A DNA stretch of 64,000 nucleotides, taken from NCBI RefSeq assembly GCF_030066895.1, contig NZ_JASJAV010000029.1, positions 62,001 through 126,000 on the forward strand. Direction: 5' to 3'. Below, one piece after another: positions 52,183-62,408 of this stretch (position 1 is the stretch's first letter; every line of letters begins with the position of its first letter). The stretch is from Breoghania sp. Lineage in GTDB: Bacteria; Pseudomonadota; Alphaproteobacteria; Rhizobiales; Stappiaceae. Both the position numbers and the translations under genes were made by a program. The notes beneath the pieces are model-generated. The model was not told where the DNA came from. It did not search any database and worked only from the letters and a program-made list of their open reading frames with translations.

Positions 52183-53216
52183 ATGACTACAGACGACGTC
52201 GTTCATGCGCCGCCGTCCGCAGGTGGGATTGGTTTTTCCGAGAAGTGGCTCTCGGTGTGGGTGGGCCTGTGCATCGTGGCGGGCATCGTGCTCGGCAATC
52301 TGCTGCCCGGTCTTTTCGGCATGCTCGCCGGTCTGGAATCCGCGTCGGTCAATATTCCGGTCGCGATCCTCATCCGGGCGATGGTCTATCCGATGATGAT
52401 GGCCGTCGATTTCGGCAGTCTGCGTCATATCGGCGAACGTCCGAAGGGGCTGGTGCTGACGCTCGTGGTGAACTGGCTGATCAAGCCGTTCACGATGGTG
52501 GCGCTCGGCGTGTTGTTCTTCGATTCTGTCTTCGCGGATCTGATCGCCCCGGCGGATGCGCAGGAATACGTTGCCGGTCTCATCCTGCACGGCGATGGTC
52601 TTCGTCTGGTCTCAACTCACGAGGGGGGATGCGACCTATACGCTGGTGCAGGTCTCGGTCAACGATATGATCATGGTCTTCGCCTTTGCCTTTGCACCGA
52701 TCGTGACTTTGCTGCTCTCGGTGGGGCTCTATGTGGTCATCCCCCTGGCGGCGGGGGCTGCGACACGGCAATGGCTTGCCGCTCATGCACGGCGCGGGGA
52801 AAGTGCGGAAGGGGCCGTCAGCCGGTTCAATGTGGCGATCAAGCCGTTCTCGATCCTGGGGCTACTGGCTGACCGTCGTTCTCCTGTTTGGCTTTCAGGG
52901 GCACGTGATCGTCGAGCATCCGATGCTGATCGTCCTGATCGCCGTTTCGTTGCTCATTCAGTCCTACGGTATTTTTGCCATGACCTATGCCGCGGCATGG
53001 GACTGGCGCGTGCCGTTCAATGTCGCGGCTCCTTGCGCGATGAATTCGGTACGTCGAACTTTTTCGAGCTGGCCGTGGCAGTTGCTATCGGGCTGTTCGG
53101 GCTGGGCTCGGGTGCGGCACTTGCCACCGTGGTGGGCGGTTCTCGTGGAAGTCCCCGTCATGCTGTCGCTCGTTGCTTTCGCCAACGCTACGTGTCAGCG
53201 GTTTTCCGAGGCGTGA
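52183..53216 (+). pseudogene. Acr3/ArsB-type (BASS superfamily) efflux protein, multiple frameshifts
   Basis: ATG 52183. The N-terminal helices (WLSVWVGLCIVAGIVLGNLLPG, PMMMAVDFGSLRHIGERPKG) and the core CTAMVFVWSQLTRGD with VNDMIMVFAF match Acr3 arsenite permeases, where this Cys is functionally important. Shifts near 52590, 52865, 53035 and 53140 move the expected helices (LLFGFQGHVIVEHPMLI, NFFELAVAVAIGLFGLGSG, VPVMLSLVAFAN) between frames; it ends at TGA 53214-53216. There is no ArsR, ArsC or ArsH gene beside it. The 207 bp upstream hold nothing I recognise. Confidence 0.78.
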
Positions 53217-53241
53217 GCGCAGTCGGCGCGCGCCGATCGTT

Positions 53242-55143
53242 TCATCCGCTTTGTCGTTGATCCGGATCCACCCGATCATCGGTCTGTGTCAGAGCAAAGC
53301 ACCGAATGACGGCGGCCTGGCCACTCAACGGCATCGGCTTGATCTCCACCCCTTCCATGCCGGCCTCCAGACAGGCGGTGCGATCCTCATCCGAGACATT
53401 GGCGGTCATGGCGATGATAGGGATGCGGGCGGCCTCGGGATCGAGCAACTTGATTGCCGGTGTCGCCGAGATCCCGTCCATCTCCGGCATCTGCACATCC
53501 ATCAAGACGAGGTCGAAGGCGCCTGAGTACATCGCGTCGAGCGCCTGAAGTCCGCTTAAGGCGATGTGCACCGTCTGGCCGAGTTTAGTCAGGAAGGCTT
53601 CGGCAATCTGCTGGTTGACGGGATTGTCCTCCACCAGAAGAACCGAAAGAGAGGGAAGCGGGCTCTGCTCGGTCTCGTCAGAGGAGTTGTCAGGTGCCGG
53701 GACCAGTGGCACGGCAGCGACGCGGACAGGGAACGAGAAGCGGAACACGCTCCCCTGTTCCGGAATGCTGTCGACCTCGATCGTTCCATCCAGACTTTCC
53801 ATGAGCTGCTTGCAGATGGCGAGGCCGAGGCCCGTGCCGCCGGGTGATCGAGGCGTCGAGTTGATTGAAAGGGGTGAAAAGCTGCACACGCGCATCCTCG
53901 GGAATGCCGATACCCGTATCGGAGATCGCAACCGTGAGCCAACGGCCTTCCGCGCGCATTTCCTCGTGAACCTCTACGCCGGCCTTGCCGTTCGCAGTGA
54001 ACTTGATGGTGTTACTCAAAAGGTTCAGCAACACCTGCTCGACCCGTTTCGGATCGCCAAGATAGGTGGTCGAGGCCGTGTTCGACAGATCTACGTTTAG
54101 TTGGTTGTCGCGCTCGGCCGCGCGCGCCTGCATCAATGCAACCGCCGCATCGACGACGTCGCGGATACGGAAGGGAACGGCCTCCGGCGTGGCGAGACCC
54201 TGTTCTAATTTCGCAAAATCCAGAATTTCGTTGAGCATCTCGAGAAGGATCTGTCCCGAGCGCGCGATGGTGCGTGCATTGTTCTGCTCCTTTTGCGGCA
54301 GACGACTTTGCGACAGCAGTTCGGCCATTCAGAGAATGGCGTTGAGCGGTGTGCGGATCTCGTGCCCGATCGTGGCCATGAAAACCGATTTGGCCCGATT
54401 GCCGGCTTCCGCCTGCTGATAGGCCTGGGTCATGTCCTGCGCGGCCTGGGAGAGTTTTACCCGACTGTCCCGTATCAGCCGCATCTGACGCATGAGGTTG
54501 AGAATGAGAAGCGTCGTGCAGATACCCAGCGCGAGAATGAGACCGAAGGCATCGGCCTGAACGGAGAATATGGCACTGCGGGAATCCGCCTGGTTCGTTG
54601 CGACGAGGGCGTTCGTATGCACCAGTAGTCTGTTCGTGAAGCTCTCTAGCCGTTGCAGCTTGTCCTTGGCCCTGGTCAGCGTGGGCATGCCGAAGGTTGC
54701 ATGCTCGGAGATCTTGCTGAAGGTCGGTTCGATCTCCATGACGATCGTCGCGGCCATGGACATCAATCCACGGATTGACGGCGTCTTCGTGAAGCGTCAG
54801 CTGAGATTGGCTTCTTCAAGGTGGGGCAGGCGCGAATAGAGGATGTCATAGCGCAGGGAGGCTTCTTCCGGTGTCGGGGACTTAAGCGTCCGGGGATCGC
54901 CCAGCGCCTTGGCGGCGCGTGCAAGCTCCACCACGTGAGCCAGTTCGCGGGTTTCGCGATCGAATTGATGGATCACCCACATCGTGTCGTTGCGAATGCT
55001 GTTCTGGAGCTCCCTTTCGCGTGCAACGATGATCAGGAACATGGCAGCCGTTGCCAGTAGCAGGATCACGGAGAGAGCGAGGAGGTAGTCGCCCGCCCCG
55101 CCCGCTCGACGGCAATCTGGCTATCCTTGAGCTCGTTCTTCAA
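53242..55143 (-). pseudogene. Hybrid sensor histidine kinase with C-terminal receiver, degraded
   Basis: Probable TTG start at 55143 overlapping the upstream gene's stop. Order: first membrane segment (LLLATAAMFLIIV), a helical sensor region, a second membrane segment (LILALGICTTLLILNL), HisKA (GHEIRTPLNAIL, phospho-His), HATPase (NLLSNTIKF, DTGIGI, GGTGLGL) and a receiver (LVEDNPVNQ, LVLMDVQMPEMDG). Lesions: a frameshift near 55085; TGA 54797-54799; TGA 54329-54331 two residues after the H-box (Gly expected); a frameshift near 53850 just before GGTGLGL. It ends at TGA 53242-53244. The signal is probably linked to the periplasmic protein encoded just upstream. Confidence 0.85.
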
Positions 55144-55655
55144 CGCACGACCTCGATTTCCCGGATCTGCCAGACCGACCGTACGAAGTACTTTTCGTTG
55201 TAGAGGGAGGTGGTCTTGTCGAAGGTATAGATGAAGAAAACCGGGCCCTTGTCCCGTACGCCCATGTATTTCCCGTTTTTCTTGAGCGCTAGGACGGTAT
55301 CGAAATCATATGCGTCGGAGAGCGGAACTTCAGCGCTGTAATCGTTCAAGGCGCTGATCACGAATTTGCTTCCTGAAGCGCCGACACTGTCGAACACGGC
55401 GCGCAGGAACGGTCCCTCGAATGTGACGAGACCCTGGGTCCAGGGCGTCTGTATGGTCGAGGTGTGTCCGGGAAGCGCTTTCAGCATGGCCAGATCGAAG
55501 CGGGCGGTGTTCTCATGGTTGGTGCGGGTGATGTTGCCGCGCACAACGAGCAGCGTCTTGCCCGTCGGCGTTGCCAGTTCCTCGGCGTGCAGGCGCTCGA
55601 CGGCAAGCGGTGCGCTTAGTATCAGCGACAGGAGAACTGCGACGAGAGACTTCAT
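55140..55655 (-). CDS. Periplasmic protein with molybdopterin-binding (sulfite oxidase-like) fold
   Basis: ATG 55655 preceded by GGAG, 171 residues to TGA 55140-55142, undamaged. A signal peptide (KSLVAVLLSLILSAPLAVERLHA) is followed by a domain like the oxidoreductase molybdopterin-binding fold (FDLAMLKALPGHTSTIQTPWT, TFEGPFLRAVFD, VPLSDAYDFDTVLALKKNGKYM, FIYTFD). No Cys is present to ligate molybdenum, so it is probably a ligand-binding or structural version. It overlaps the histidine kinase gene and may be its input partner. Confidence 0.7.
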   Translation of the reverse strand: MKSLVAVLLSLILSAPLAVERLHAEELATPTGKTLLVVRGNITRTNHENTARFDLAMLKALPGHTSTIQTPWTQGLVTFEGPFLRAVFDSVGASGSKFVISALNDYSAEVPLSDAYDFDTVLALKKNGKYMGVRDKGPVFFIYTFDKTTSLYNEKYFVRSVWQIREIEVVR

Positions 55656-55674
55656 TTTCAACTCCATGATTGCT

Positions 55675-56670
55675 TCACCCCCGATTGCCGGTTCCCGTTG
55701 ACGATGCGTCTTGAAGATCGGCTTCCGGGCCCTCGCAGAAGAACACCGTGGCCTCGACCGTATTGCCCGAGCCGATGTAAGAGAGCCGGTCGAAGCACAT
55801 TCCGCAGACCAGTCGGATGCCTCGCTCGTTGGGGCGTTCCGGTTGCAGTTCGCCCTCAAGGAATTTGTGAAAATCGAAGCCGAGTCCGTCGTCGCGGACC
55901 TGCAGATGAATGCTGTCGTGACCTGCGGAAATGGTCATGCGTGCGACCCGGTCGCGGTAGCGTTTGAGCTGAAGTCTGCGGGTGACTTCCTGATGGAAAC
56001 GGCCGGTTTCGAGAAGTCGGTTCTTTTCCTCGAAGATGATGCCCAGGTTGCCGTGTTCGACCGCATTGGACAGCAGTTCCCAGATGCCGATGCGGACCTT
56101 CTCCGGTTCGGGCGTGTTTTCGGTCAGGAGGATCGACAGCTTCTCCGCCTCTTCCAGAGTCTGGAACTCGAAGACGCCGGACATAAGCATTCCGAACTCG
56201 GATCGTTTCGTGCGCGGAGAGGTGAGAGTGGGAGAGGGGCGGTAGGCATTGGCGCGCAGCACGTCACGGAGAGGGGTTGCATCCTGCAGTGTCTCCTTGA
56301 TCAGGGTGCCCCCGGCCGCGCGTACCTCCTCGTGCATGGTCGCGTCGGCCTTCTTCAGCAGGACGACCGTATGCCTGAACGGGCAGATTGCTGCGGGAGG
56401 GGACTGGCGCAGAAGCTCCTTTATCTGCGCGGCCGACAATGGATCTTCGATCAGCGCGACCTCGATATTGTCGCAACAGGCGCAGGCGATCTGCTGCAGG
56501 TCGTAAGGCGCCTTGATGAACCGGAAGCGGGTACCCTGTGTCTGCAGCACCGCGGCTGCTGATAGGATCCGTGTGGGATCATCTGAGAGGATTGCCACGA
56601 GGCCGCCCTTGTCGGGAGGGGCGGACGGGCAGGAGCTTGAGCATTGTGCGAGGGTAGCTGTTCGTTTCAC
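55675..56670 (-). CDS. Receiver-like plus HATPase (RsbW-type anti-sigma kinase) protein
   Basis: GTG start at 56670 overlapping the PP2C stop (GTGA); 331 residues to TGA 55675-55677, no lesion. The N-terminal about 140 residues look like a degenerate receiver (VAILSDDPTRILSAAAVL, VALIEDPL). The C-terminal part is a small histidine-kinase-like ATPase (IWELLSNAVEHGNLGI as N-box, VRDDGLGFDFHKF as G1) typical of RsbW/SpoIIAB serine kinases. With the STAS and PP2C genes upstream it completes a partner-switching module. Confidence 0.78.
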   Translation of the reverse strand: MKRTATLAQCSSSCPSAPPDKGGLVAILSDDPTRILSAAAVLQTQGTRFRFIKAPYDLQQIACACCDNIEVALIEDPLSAAQIKELLRQSPPAAICPFRHTVVLLKKADATMHEEVRAAGGTLIKETLQDATPLRDVLRANAYRPSPTLTSPRTKRSEFGMLMSGVFEFQTLEEAEKLSILLTENTPEPEKVRIGIWELLSNAVEHGNLGIIFEEKNRLLETGRFHQEVTRRLQLKRYRDRVARMTISAGHDSIHLQVRDDGLGFDFHKFLEGELQPERPNERGIRLVCGMCFDRLSYIGSGNTVEATVFFCEGPEADLQDASSTGTGNRG

Positions 56671-57844
56671 CGGACCGCCCTCTCCGATTTCAGGACTACG
56701 ATTGTCAGATCGTCTTCAGGCTTATCCATGCCCGTTTTGCGCAGATGCTCGAGGACTAGCTTCTGCTGGTTGTCGGGCGTTGCTCCGGGCGGTATGCGTT
56801 GGAGGAATTCGCAAAGCGACTGCGCCGTGAAGACCGCATTCGGAGGCTCCGGCGTTTCGATTAGCGCATCGCTGTAGAGAAACAGGGTGCTGCCGGGTGG
56901 GAAGGCGCAAGTCGCGTTCTCGTAGGTGGCTCCCTTGAGCAAGTCGATCGGATAGCCGGCGCTGCACAGGGGCTGGAAAATCCCTTCGGTCAGGGGGAGT
57001 ACAGGATGGGAGCGGGCGCGCTGACGGAAGCGTATTCGATCGTGTCGTGGGCGAAATCGATGAAGGCGCAGAATATGGTCGCGAACTGGCCGACCGGAAG
57101 CAGGTCGTGGAAAAAGCTGTTGAGCCGAGTGAGCCATTCGGCCGGGGATGTCGCCTTGACGGCGCCGCCGACGATGAAGGAGTGCAGGCGAAACGTGTTC
57201 AGCGCGGCGCCAACGCCGTGGCCGGAGAAATCGGCACTGAACACGAGCAGGCGGTCATCATCGATCGGAGTGAGCCCCCACAGGTTTCTGCCCAGCCCGA
57301 TGGAGGCTTCGTAGTGGCTGGCGAGCGTCAGGCCGTAGCGTTTGCTGATTTCGGCAAGGGCATTGCTTTCGGGCAGGATGGATTCCTGCATCGTGCGGGC
57401 AAGGGCCAGTTCGGCCTCCATGCGGCGCTGAAAATCCGAAAGGCGCGCGATCAGGCGCCGCTTTTCCAGATGCGTACGCACGCGACCCAGCAATTCCTGA
57501 GGATCGATCGGCTTGGAGATCAGATCGGCAGCGTCCGTGCTGAAGACGGCGGAGCGCTCCTCAGACTTGTTGAGGGCAGTCTGAACGAGGATCGGTATGC
57601 TCGCCGTTTCAGGAGAAGAATGCAGGCGGTAGCATAGTTCAAAGCCGTCCATATTGGGCATCATCAGGTCGGTGATGATGAGATCCGGCTTCTACGTGCG
57701 GGCGATGGCAATGCCTTCGCTCCCGTCGCAGGCCTCGCGCAGGTTGGTGTAGCCGTAGTTGTGCAGATAGCCGGCGATCACCGCGCGGACCGTCAGGGGG
57801 TCGTCGACGTTCAGGAGCTTGTCGAACTTGCCGAGTTCGATCAG
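56667..57844 (-). pseudogene. Receiver plus PP2C (SpoIIE/RsbU) phosphatase, degraded
   Basis: Receiver domain (VDDPLTVRAVIAGY, DLIITDLMMPNMDGFEL with the phospho-Asp, LISKPIDPQEL), a coiled linker (RRLIARLSDFQRRMEAELALARTMQ) and the PP2C domain (LVFSADFSGHGVGAALNTFRLHSF, LTEGIF, DDLTIVVLK). Lesions: TAG 57692-57694 in the receiver (ART-stop-KPDLI) and a frameshift near 56995. Upstream, the open frame runs without a start into the C-terminus of a STAS protein (HVKALIELGKFDKLLNVDDP), so a deletion seems to have fused the two genes. The stop is at 56667-56669. Confidence 0.8.
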
Positions 57845-57849
57845 CGCCT

Positions 57850-58057
57850 TCACGTGGCCCTGGGGGGGGCAGGGTCAGCGACCAGCCGTTCTTTTTTCCC
57901 ATTTCTAAAGGCGACTATGAACATGCCGAGACCGGAGGAGTCGATCGACTGCAACTTCGACAGGTCAATGATGCAGGAATCCACCTTTGAAGCCGTGATC
58001 TGGTTGAGGAGATTGCGAAACTCGGCGTGGTCGGAGAACACCAGGCGTTCATGACAT
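57850..58057 (-). pseudogene. STAS-domain anti-sigma factor antagonist, damaged at both ends
   Basis: ATG 58057 is followed by an inserted T that puts it out of frame with ERLVFSDHAEFRNLLNQITAS. The STAS core with the phosphorylatable Ser region is clear (CIIDLSKLQSIDSSGLGMFIVAF). At a run of eight G (57861-57868, C on the coding strand) the frame shifts again, giving a stop at 57850-57852. The true C-terminus continues in the frame that merges with the receiver gene. This would be the substrate of the PP2C and HATPase proteins. Confidence 0.78.
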
Positions 58058-58065
58058 GGGTTCCT

Positions 58066-59142
58066 TCAGAATAGCTCGATTGTGTCGTCGACTTCGGACG
58101 AACCGGCGGAGTTGCCGCCAGTCTCTTGCAAAGTTTCATCTGTGTCGGCGGTGAGCCGGAGGTGTTTCAGGAAGCGGGCCTGCAGATCGTCGAGCGAGAA
58201 CTCGCTGGCGATGGCGCGAGCCCATTCGCCGTCCACATCCTCGCTCGTGTCGACGCCGGGCGCCTCGCGTTTCGTGGTGCTTTCCAGATCCGCGTTTCCG
58301 GCGGCAAGTGCCTGCAACCCGATGCCGATATTGTGCTGGGTCTGCGTGGTGCGGTCCTGGAACTGCATGCTGACGACGGCGGCGGAAATATCGTTGATGA
58401 TCTCCTGGGAGGCGGATGCGGTTTCCTCCAGGAATTGAGACAGCCGGGTTTTCTGGCCGACGATGCAGTCCATGATTGTGGTGAAGCGGGTGTTGGTCTC
58501 GACATTCTGCTCAGACATGTCGAGGCTCGCGATGTCCTGCACGAGGGCATATGTCTTGTGCAGATTTTCCGAGATCGATCCGAGCTGTTCCTTCAACGTG
58601 CCCGCCATGCCGCCGACCCGTTTGGCGAGGTCCCGGACCTTATGGGCCACCACCGCGAATCCCTGTCCGGCTTCGCCCGCGCGCGCCGCCTCGATCTTTG
58701 CGTTCAGGGCGAGGAGGTTCGTCTGGTAATGATCTTGTCGATCTGCTGGACGCTCTTGTCGACATCTGCCAGTTCGACCATCACGTCGTCGAGCGTCTAG
58801 ACCATCGACACGCTGCGCGAGGATAGGTGGATGATCCGCTCCATCAGGTCGGAGAGCGTCGTGCCCAGTCCTTCGGCGAAATCCGCCAGCGGAATGACCT
58901 TGTTCGACCGTCACGGCGGTCGTCAGTTCGGCAATCTCGCGCACGGAACGCGATTGTGCCTGCATCTTGCCGGCGATGTTCTGGAAGCGGCCGGTCAGAT
59001 CGGAGACGCTTTCCTCCACATCGGTCGAGGTACGCCCGAGTTCGGCGACGAGCTCCTCCAATGCCTGACGTTGCGTGTGTGAAAGGCTCAGCCATTTATC
59101 CAGAAGGTCAACTGCCGGCTCTGTGTCCAGACCTTGCCGCAT
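58066..59142 (-). pseudogene. Soluble methyl-accepting chemotaxis-like protein, degraded
   Basis: ATG 59142. Coiled N-terminus ([30 protein letters not shown]) and an MCP-like signalling core ([34 protein letters not shown]). The C-terminal part is not membrane-bound and ends DDTIELF at TGA 58066-58068. Lesions: frameshift near 58905, TAG 58797-58799 (SMV-stop-TLDD, Gln likely), frameshift near 58728. No transmembrane segment, so a cytoplasmic receptor. It lies between cheB and the STAS gene. Confidence 0.78.
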
Positions 59143-59276
59143 CGCTCGTAAAATTCACCGAATACTTTAATAATTTGATCTAAATTCTTGAATATATATA
59201 TATTTTTACAATTTTTTAAATGAATTTAATTGAATGAAATATGATAATTTATACGTGTTTGTGCTTGTGTAATTAT
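59143..59276. other. Short AT-rich spacer between cheB and MCP-like gene
   Basis: Very AT-rich (for example an ATATATATATAT run near 59193 and several T-runs) in contrast to the GC-rich genes. It probably contains the leftward promoter of the MCP-like/STAS part. No gene. Confidence 0.55.
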
Positions 59277-60335
59277 TTATATACGTGTCGCTCGTGACGA
59301 CGTTGCACTGCATGCATCCAGAATATTCTGGGCAATGTGATCCAGAGGAAGTTGTATTTCTACGGCTCCGCATTCCATCGCCGCGCGTGGCATGCCGTAA
59401 ACGATGCAGCTTGCGGCGTCCTGGCCGAAGGTGGTGACCCGGCCTTGCACATTTCCAGAAGCCCCTGCGCCCCGTCCTTGTCCATTCCCGTGAGGATCAC
59501 GCCGAGCGCGTTGTCGCCTGCCGCAGTCGCCACGGAAGAAAACAGCACGTCGACCGAGGGGCAATGACCGGATACGCGATTATCGCCTCCCATCTTGCAC
59601 ACGTAGTTGGCGCCGCTCCGGGCCAGGCGCAGGTGGCAGTCTCTGGGGGCGATATAGGCATGTCCGGGCAGGACGCGCGTGCCGTCCCAGGCTTCCTCCA
59701 CTGCGATGTTGCACAAACCGTCGAGGCGTTTGGCGAAGGTCGAGGTTAAGTGGACCGGCATGTGCTGGGTGATTAAGAATGGCCGGACTATTGGCGGGAA
59801 GGGCGGCAAGAACGGTCCTAAGGGCCTCGACACCGCCGGTGGAGGCGCCGATGGCGACGATCTTTTCCTTGGAGGAGTAGCCGCTGGCGCGCGGTTGGAC
59901 CGAGGCCCGGACCGCTTCGCGCCGCAGGTTGGCCGAGGCCGCCGCCTTGACCTCTGCCCGGATCTCATCCTGCTTTTCGGCAAGCCCCACCTGCAGGTCG
60001 ACCGTCGGTTTGGCGACGAAGTCGATCGCGCCCATTTCGAGCGCCTGCAAGATCGTATTCGCACCGGCCTGCGTCAGCGACGACACCATGACCACCGGCA
60101 TCGGACGCAATGTCATGATCTTGTGCAGGAATTCCAACCCGTCCATGCGCGGCATTTCGATGTCGAGTGTGATGATATCGGGCAAGAGGTGTTTGATCTT
60201 GTCGCGCGCGACATAGGGATCGGAGGCACTGCCGACGACCTCGATATCCGCATCGCCGGACAGCATCTGGGTCAGCATCTGACGGATCAGTGCGGAATTG
60301 TCGACGATCAGTACGTGGATCGGTTTTTGCGGCAT
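59277..60335 (-). pseudogene. cheB: Chemotaxis methylesterase CheB, frameshifted
   Basis: ATG 60335, 8 bases after the cheD stop. Receiver domain (VLIVDNSALIRQ, DIITLDIEMPRMDGLEFL with phospho-Asp) and the catalytic domain with [10 protein letters not shown] (nucleophile Ser), ITQHMP (His) and [11 protein letters not shown] (Asp). Frameshifts near 59777, just before ITQHMP, and near 59450. The end AQNILDACSATSSRATRI runs to TAA 59277-59279. CheB demethylates receptor glutamates during adaptation. All three catalytic residues are still encoded, in two frames. Confidence 0.88.
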
Positions 60336-60343
60336 CGTTATCC

Positions 60344-60785
60344 TCAATCGAAAAGATCGACGTCGCCTTCGATCGGCTGCTGTCGCAGGGACTGAATGTA
60401 GTCCTGCTCGGAGCGGATCAGGTCGAGATCCGTGGTGGATTTCAACAACAGGCGTTTGACCGCGCCAGTGGTTGGGAAATAGTGGATCCGCCGACCGCGG
60501 GGACCGCCGAGATCCTGCATCTTGAGGGGGAGCCCTTCGGTCTTCGGGTAATTCAGGGCGAATTCCAGGTTCTGCATGCCGACCATGCTTGGGCCGTTGT
60601 AGAGGTTGGCGCCGCCGAAAAGCTTGATTTCGAGATCGGAGCGCGCACATCCGCTCTTCAGCACGTTGTTGATCAGGGCTTCCATGGCGAAATTGCCGTA
60701 GCGCATGGCGGGGTTGACGTCGCTTCAGTTGCCGGTTCCGCCTTTGCGGCAACATGAATTGGTTCATTCCGCCGTAGCCGGTGCG
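60344..60785 (-). pseudogene. cheD: Chemoreceptor deamidase CheD, N-terminus lost by deletion
   Basis: The C-terminal two thirds are clear (NPAMRYGNFAMEALINNVL, KLFGGANLYN, LNYPKTEGLPLKMQDLGGPRGRRIHYFPTTG) and end at TAG 60344-60346 or the adjacent stop. Upstream are TGA 60725-60727 (GTGN-stop-SDVNPA) and a frameshift near 60750. Then GYGGMNQFML joins directly to the truncated MCP gene. The conserved CheD start, about 50-60 residues with the catalytic Cys, is missing. CheD deamidates receptor glutamines; without that Cys it is dead. Confidence 0.83.
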
Positions 60786-62281
60786 CGGGTTTTGGCCTGC
60801 TGGGCGTTGTCCACATTCTGTTTCGTGGTGGCGGCGATCTCCTCCATGGAGGCGGCCGTCTCCTCCAGGTTGGAAGCTTACTGCTCGGTGCGCTGCGAGA
60901 GATCGTTGGTGCCGGTGGTGATCTCCTCCGCACCTTCATTGACCGAGCGCGAAGAGGAGATGATGAACCCGACAAGGTTCGACATGGTGTCGAGCAGGCC
61001 GTTGATGCCTTCGCACATGTCGGCGACGTCGCCCGTCATGCCTTCCAGCGGAATGCGCTTGCGCAGGTCGTTCGACTTGGCTGCGGTGACGGCCGTTTGG
61101 CAATTGGAGACGGCGTTTTCCAGCATCTGCGACAGCCGTACCTCCTCGGTGACGTCGGTCGCGAACTTGACGACCTTGTAGGGGCGTCCGTCGGCGTCGA
61201 GGATCGGGTTGTAGCTGGCCTGAATCCAGATTTCCTCGCCGGTCTTGGTGATGCGCTTGTAACGGCCGCTGTCATAGATGTCGTGACCGAGCTTCTCCCA
61301 GAACTGACGGTACTTCGACGACTGCCGGTAGGAGGGTTCCACGAACACCGAATGGTGCTTGCCCTTCAGTTCTTCCATGCTGTAGCCGAGGGTGGCGAGG
61401 AAGTTCTGGTTGGCGGTGATGATCGTTCCGTCGAGAGAAAACTCGATGACCACCTGGGCCTTGTTGATCGCTTCCAACTGGCCGCGATAGTTGGCGTTCT
61501 GGTTGGTCTGTTCGGTGATGTCGGAGGCGTATTTCACCACCTTGAACACCTTGCCGTCACCATCGAGGATCGGGTTGTAGCTGGCTTCCAGCCAGATCTC
61601 GTGTCCATCCTTGGCGACGCGCTTGTACTGCCCCCGGTCGAGTTCGCCGCGGCGCAGTTTTTCCCAAAAGAGACGGTATTCGGTCGAGTCTCGCTCGTTC
61701 TTGTGCATGAAGATGGAGTGGTGCTTGCCCTTGATCTCATCGAAGCGGTAGGCGATCGTGTTTTCGAAATTCTCTTTTGCCTGCAGGATCGTTCCGTCGG
61801 GTGCGGGTTCGATCACCGCCAGAGCCTTGTTGATGGCTTCGATCTGACCGCGGAAATTGGCGTTTAGCTCTTTGAGTTCGGAGATGTCTGCCCATTCCAA
61901 GGCGTTGCCGACATAGGTTCCTTCCTTGTCGAAAATGCCCGTGATGTTGAGCTAGGTGATGAGCGGACCAACCTTGATCTCCGCCCTGTGCGGAAGGTTG
62001 GCAGGATCGGTGAGCAGGCGGCGCTGATGGCTCGGGTTCTTGTGGAACACGTCAATGTTTATGCCGAGGATCTTGCTGGGATCGAAGTCGCGCACGAGTT
62101 CGCGGAAATGCGCCGCGTGCTCGTTCAGCAAGTTCATCGTGCTTTCGTTGATATAGGTGATCGTGAAATCCCGATCGATCATCATGACCGTCGTCGACAC
62201 GTTGTCGATCGCCTGACGCATGTTGCGATCGATTCCCTGTTCCTGGGGGGCCGCACCGCCGGCGGAGTTGAATCAGGACAT
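60764..62281 (-). pseudogene. Cytoplasmic PAS-domain chemoreceptor, signalling domain truncated
   Basis: ATG 62281 (MS-stop-FNSAGG: TGA at codon 3, Trp likely). An N-terminal sensory domain is followed by two near-identical PAS/PAC modules (KGKHHSIFMHKNER..EIWLEASYNPILDGDG and KGKHHSVFVEPSYR..EIWIQASYNPILDADG), and then the start of the methyl-accepting domain. Further stops: TAG 61952-61954 (PLIT-stop-LNITGIF) and TAA 60878-60880 (RTEQ-stop-ASNLEETAASM). After TTKQNVDNAQQAK the frame passes into cheD sequence and ends at 60764: roughly 200 residues of signalling hairpin are deleted. No transmembrane segment. Confidence 0.86.
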
Positions 62282-62408
62282 CTTGTGTTTCCTTTCGACC
62301 TTTCGGATTGGGCTGGCGAGGGACTATCCGTTACGCACCCGGCGAGAGTTCAAGTTGGGGGATGCCTGGGCCGCTCTTCCTCGTTGCGGCGGCGTCCGGT
62401 CATTCCTG

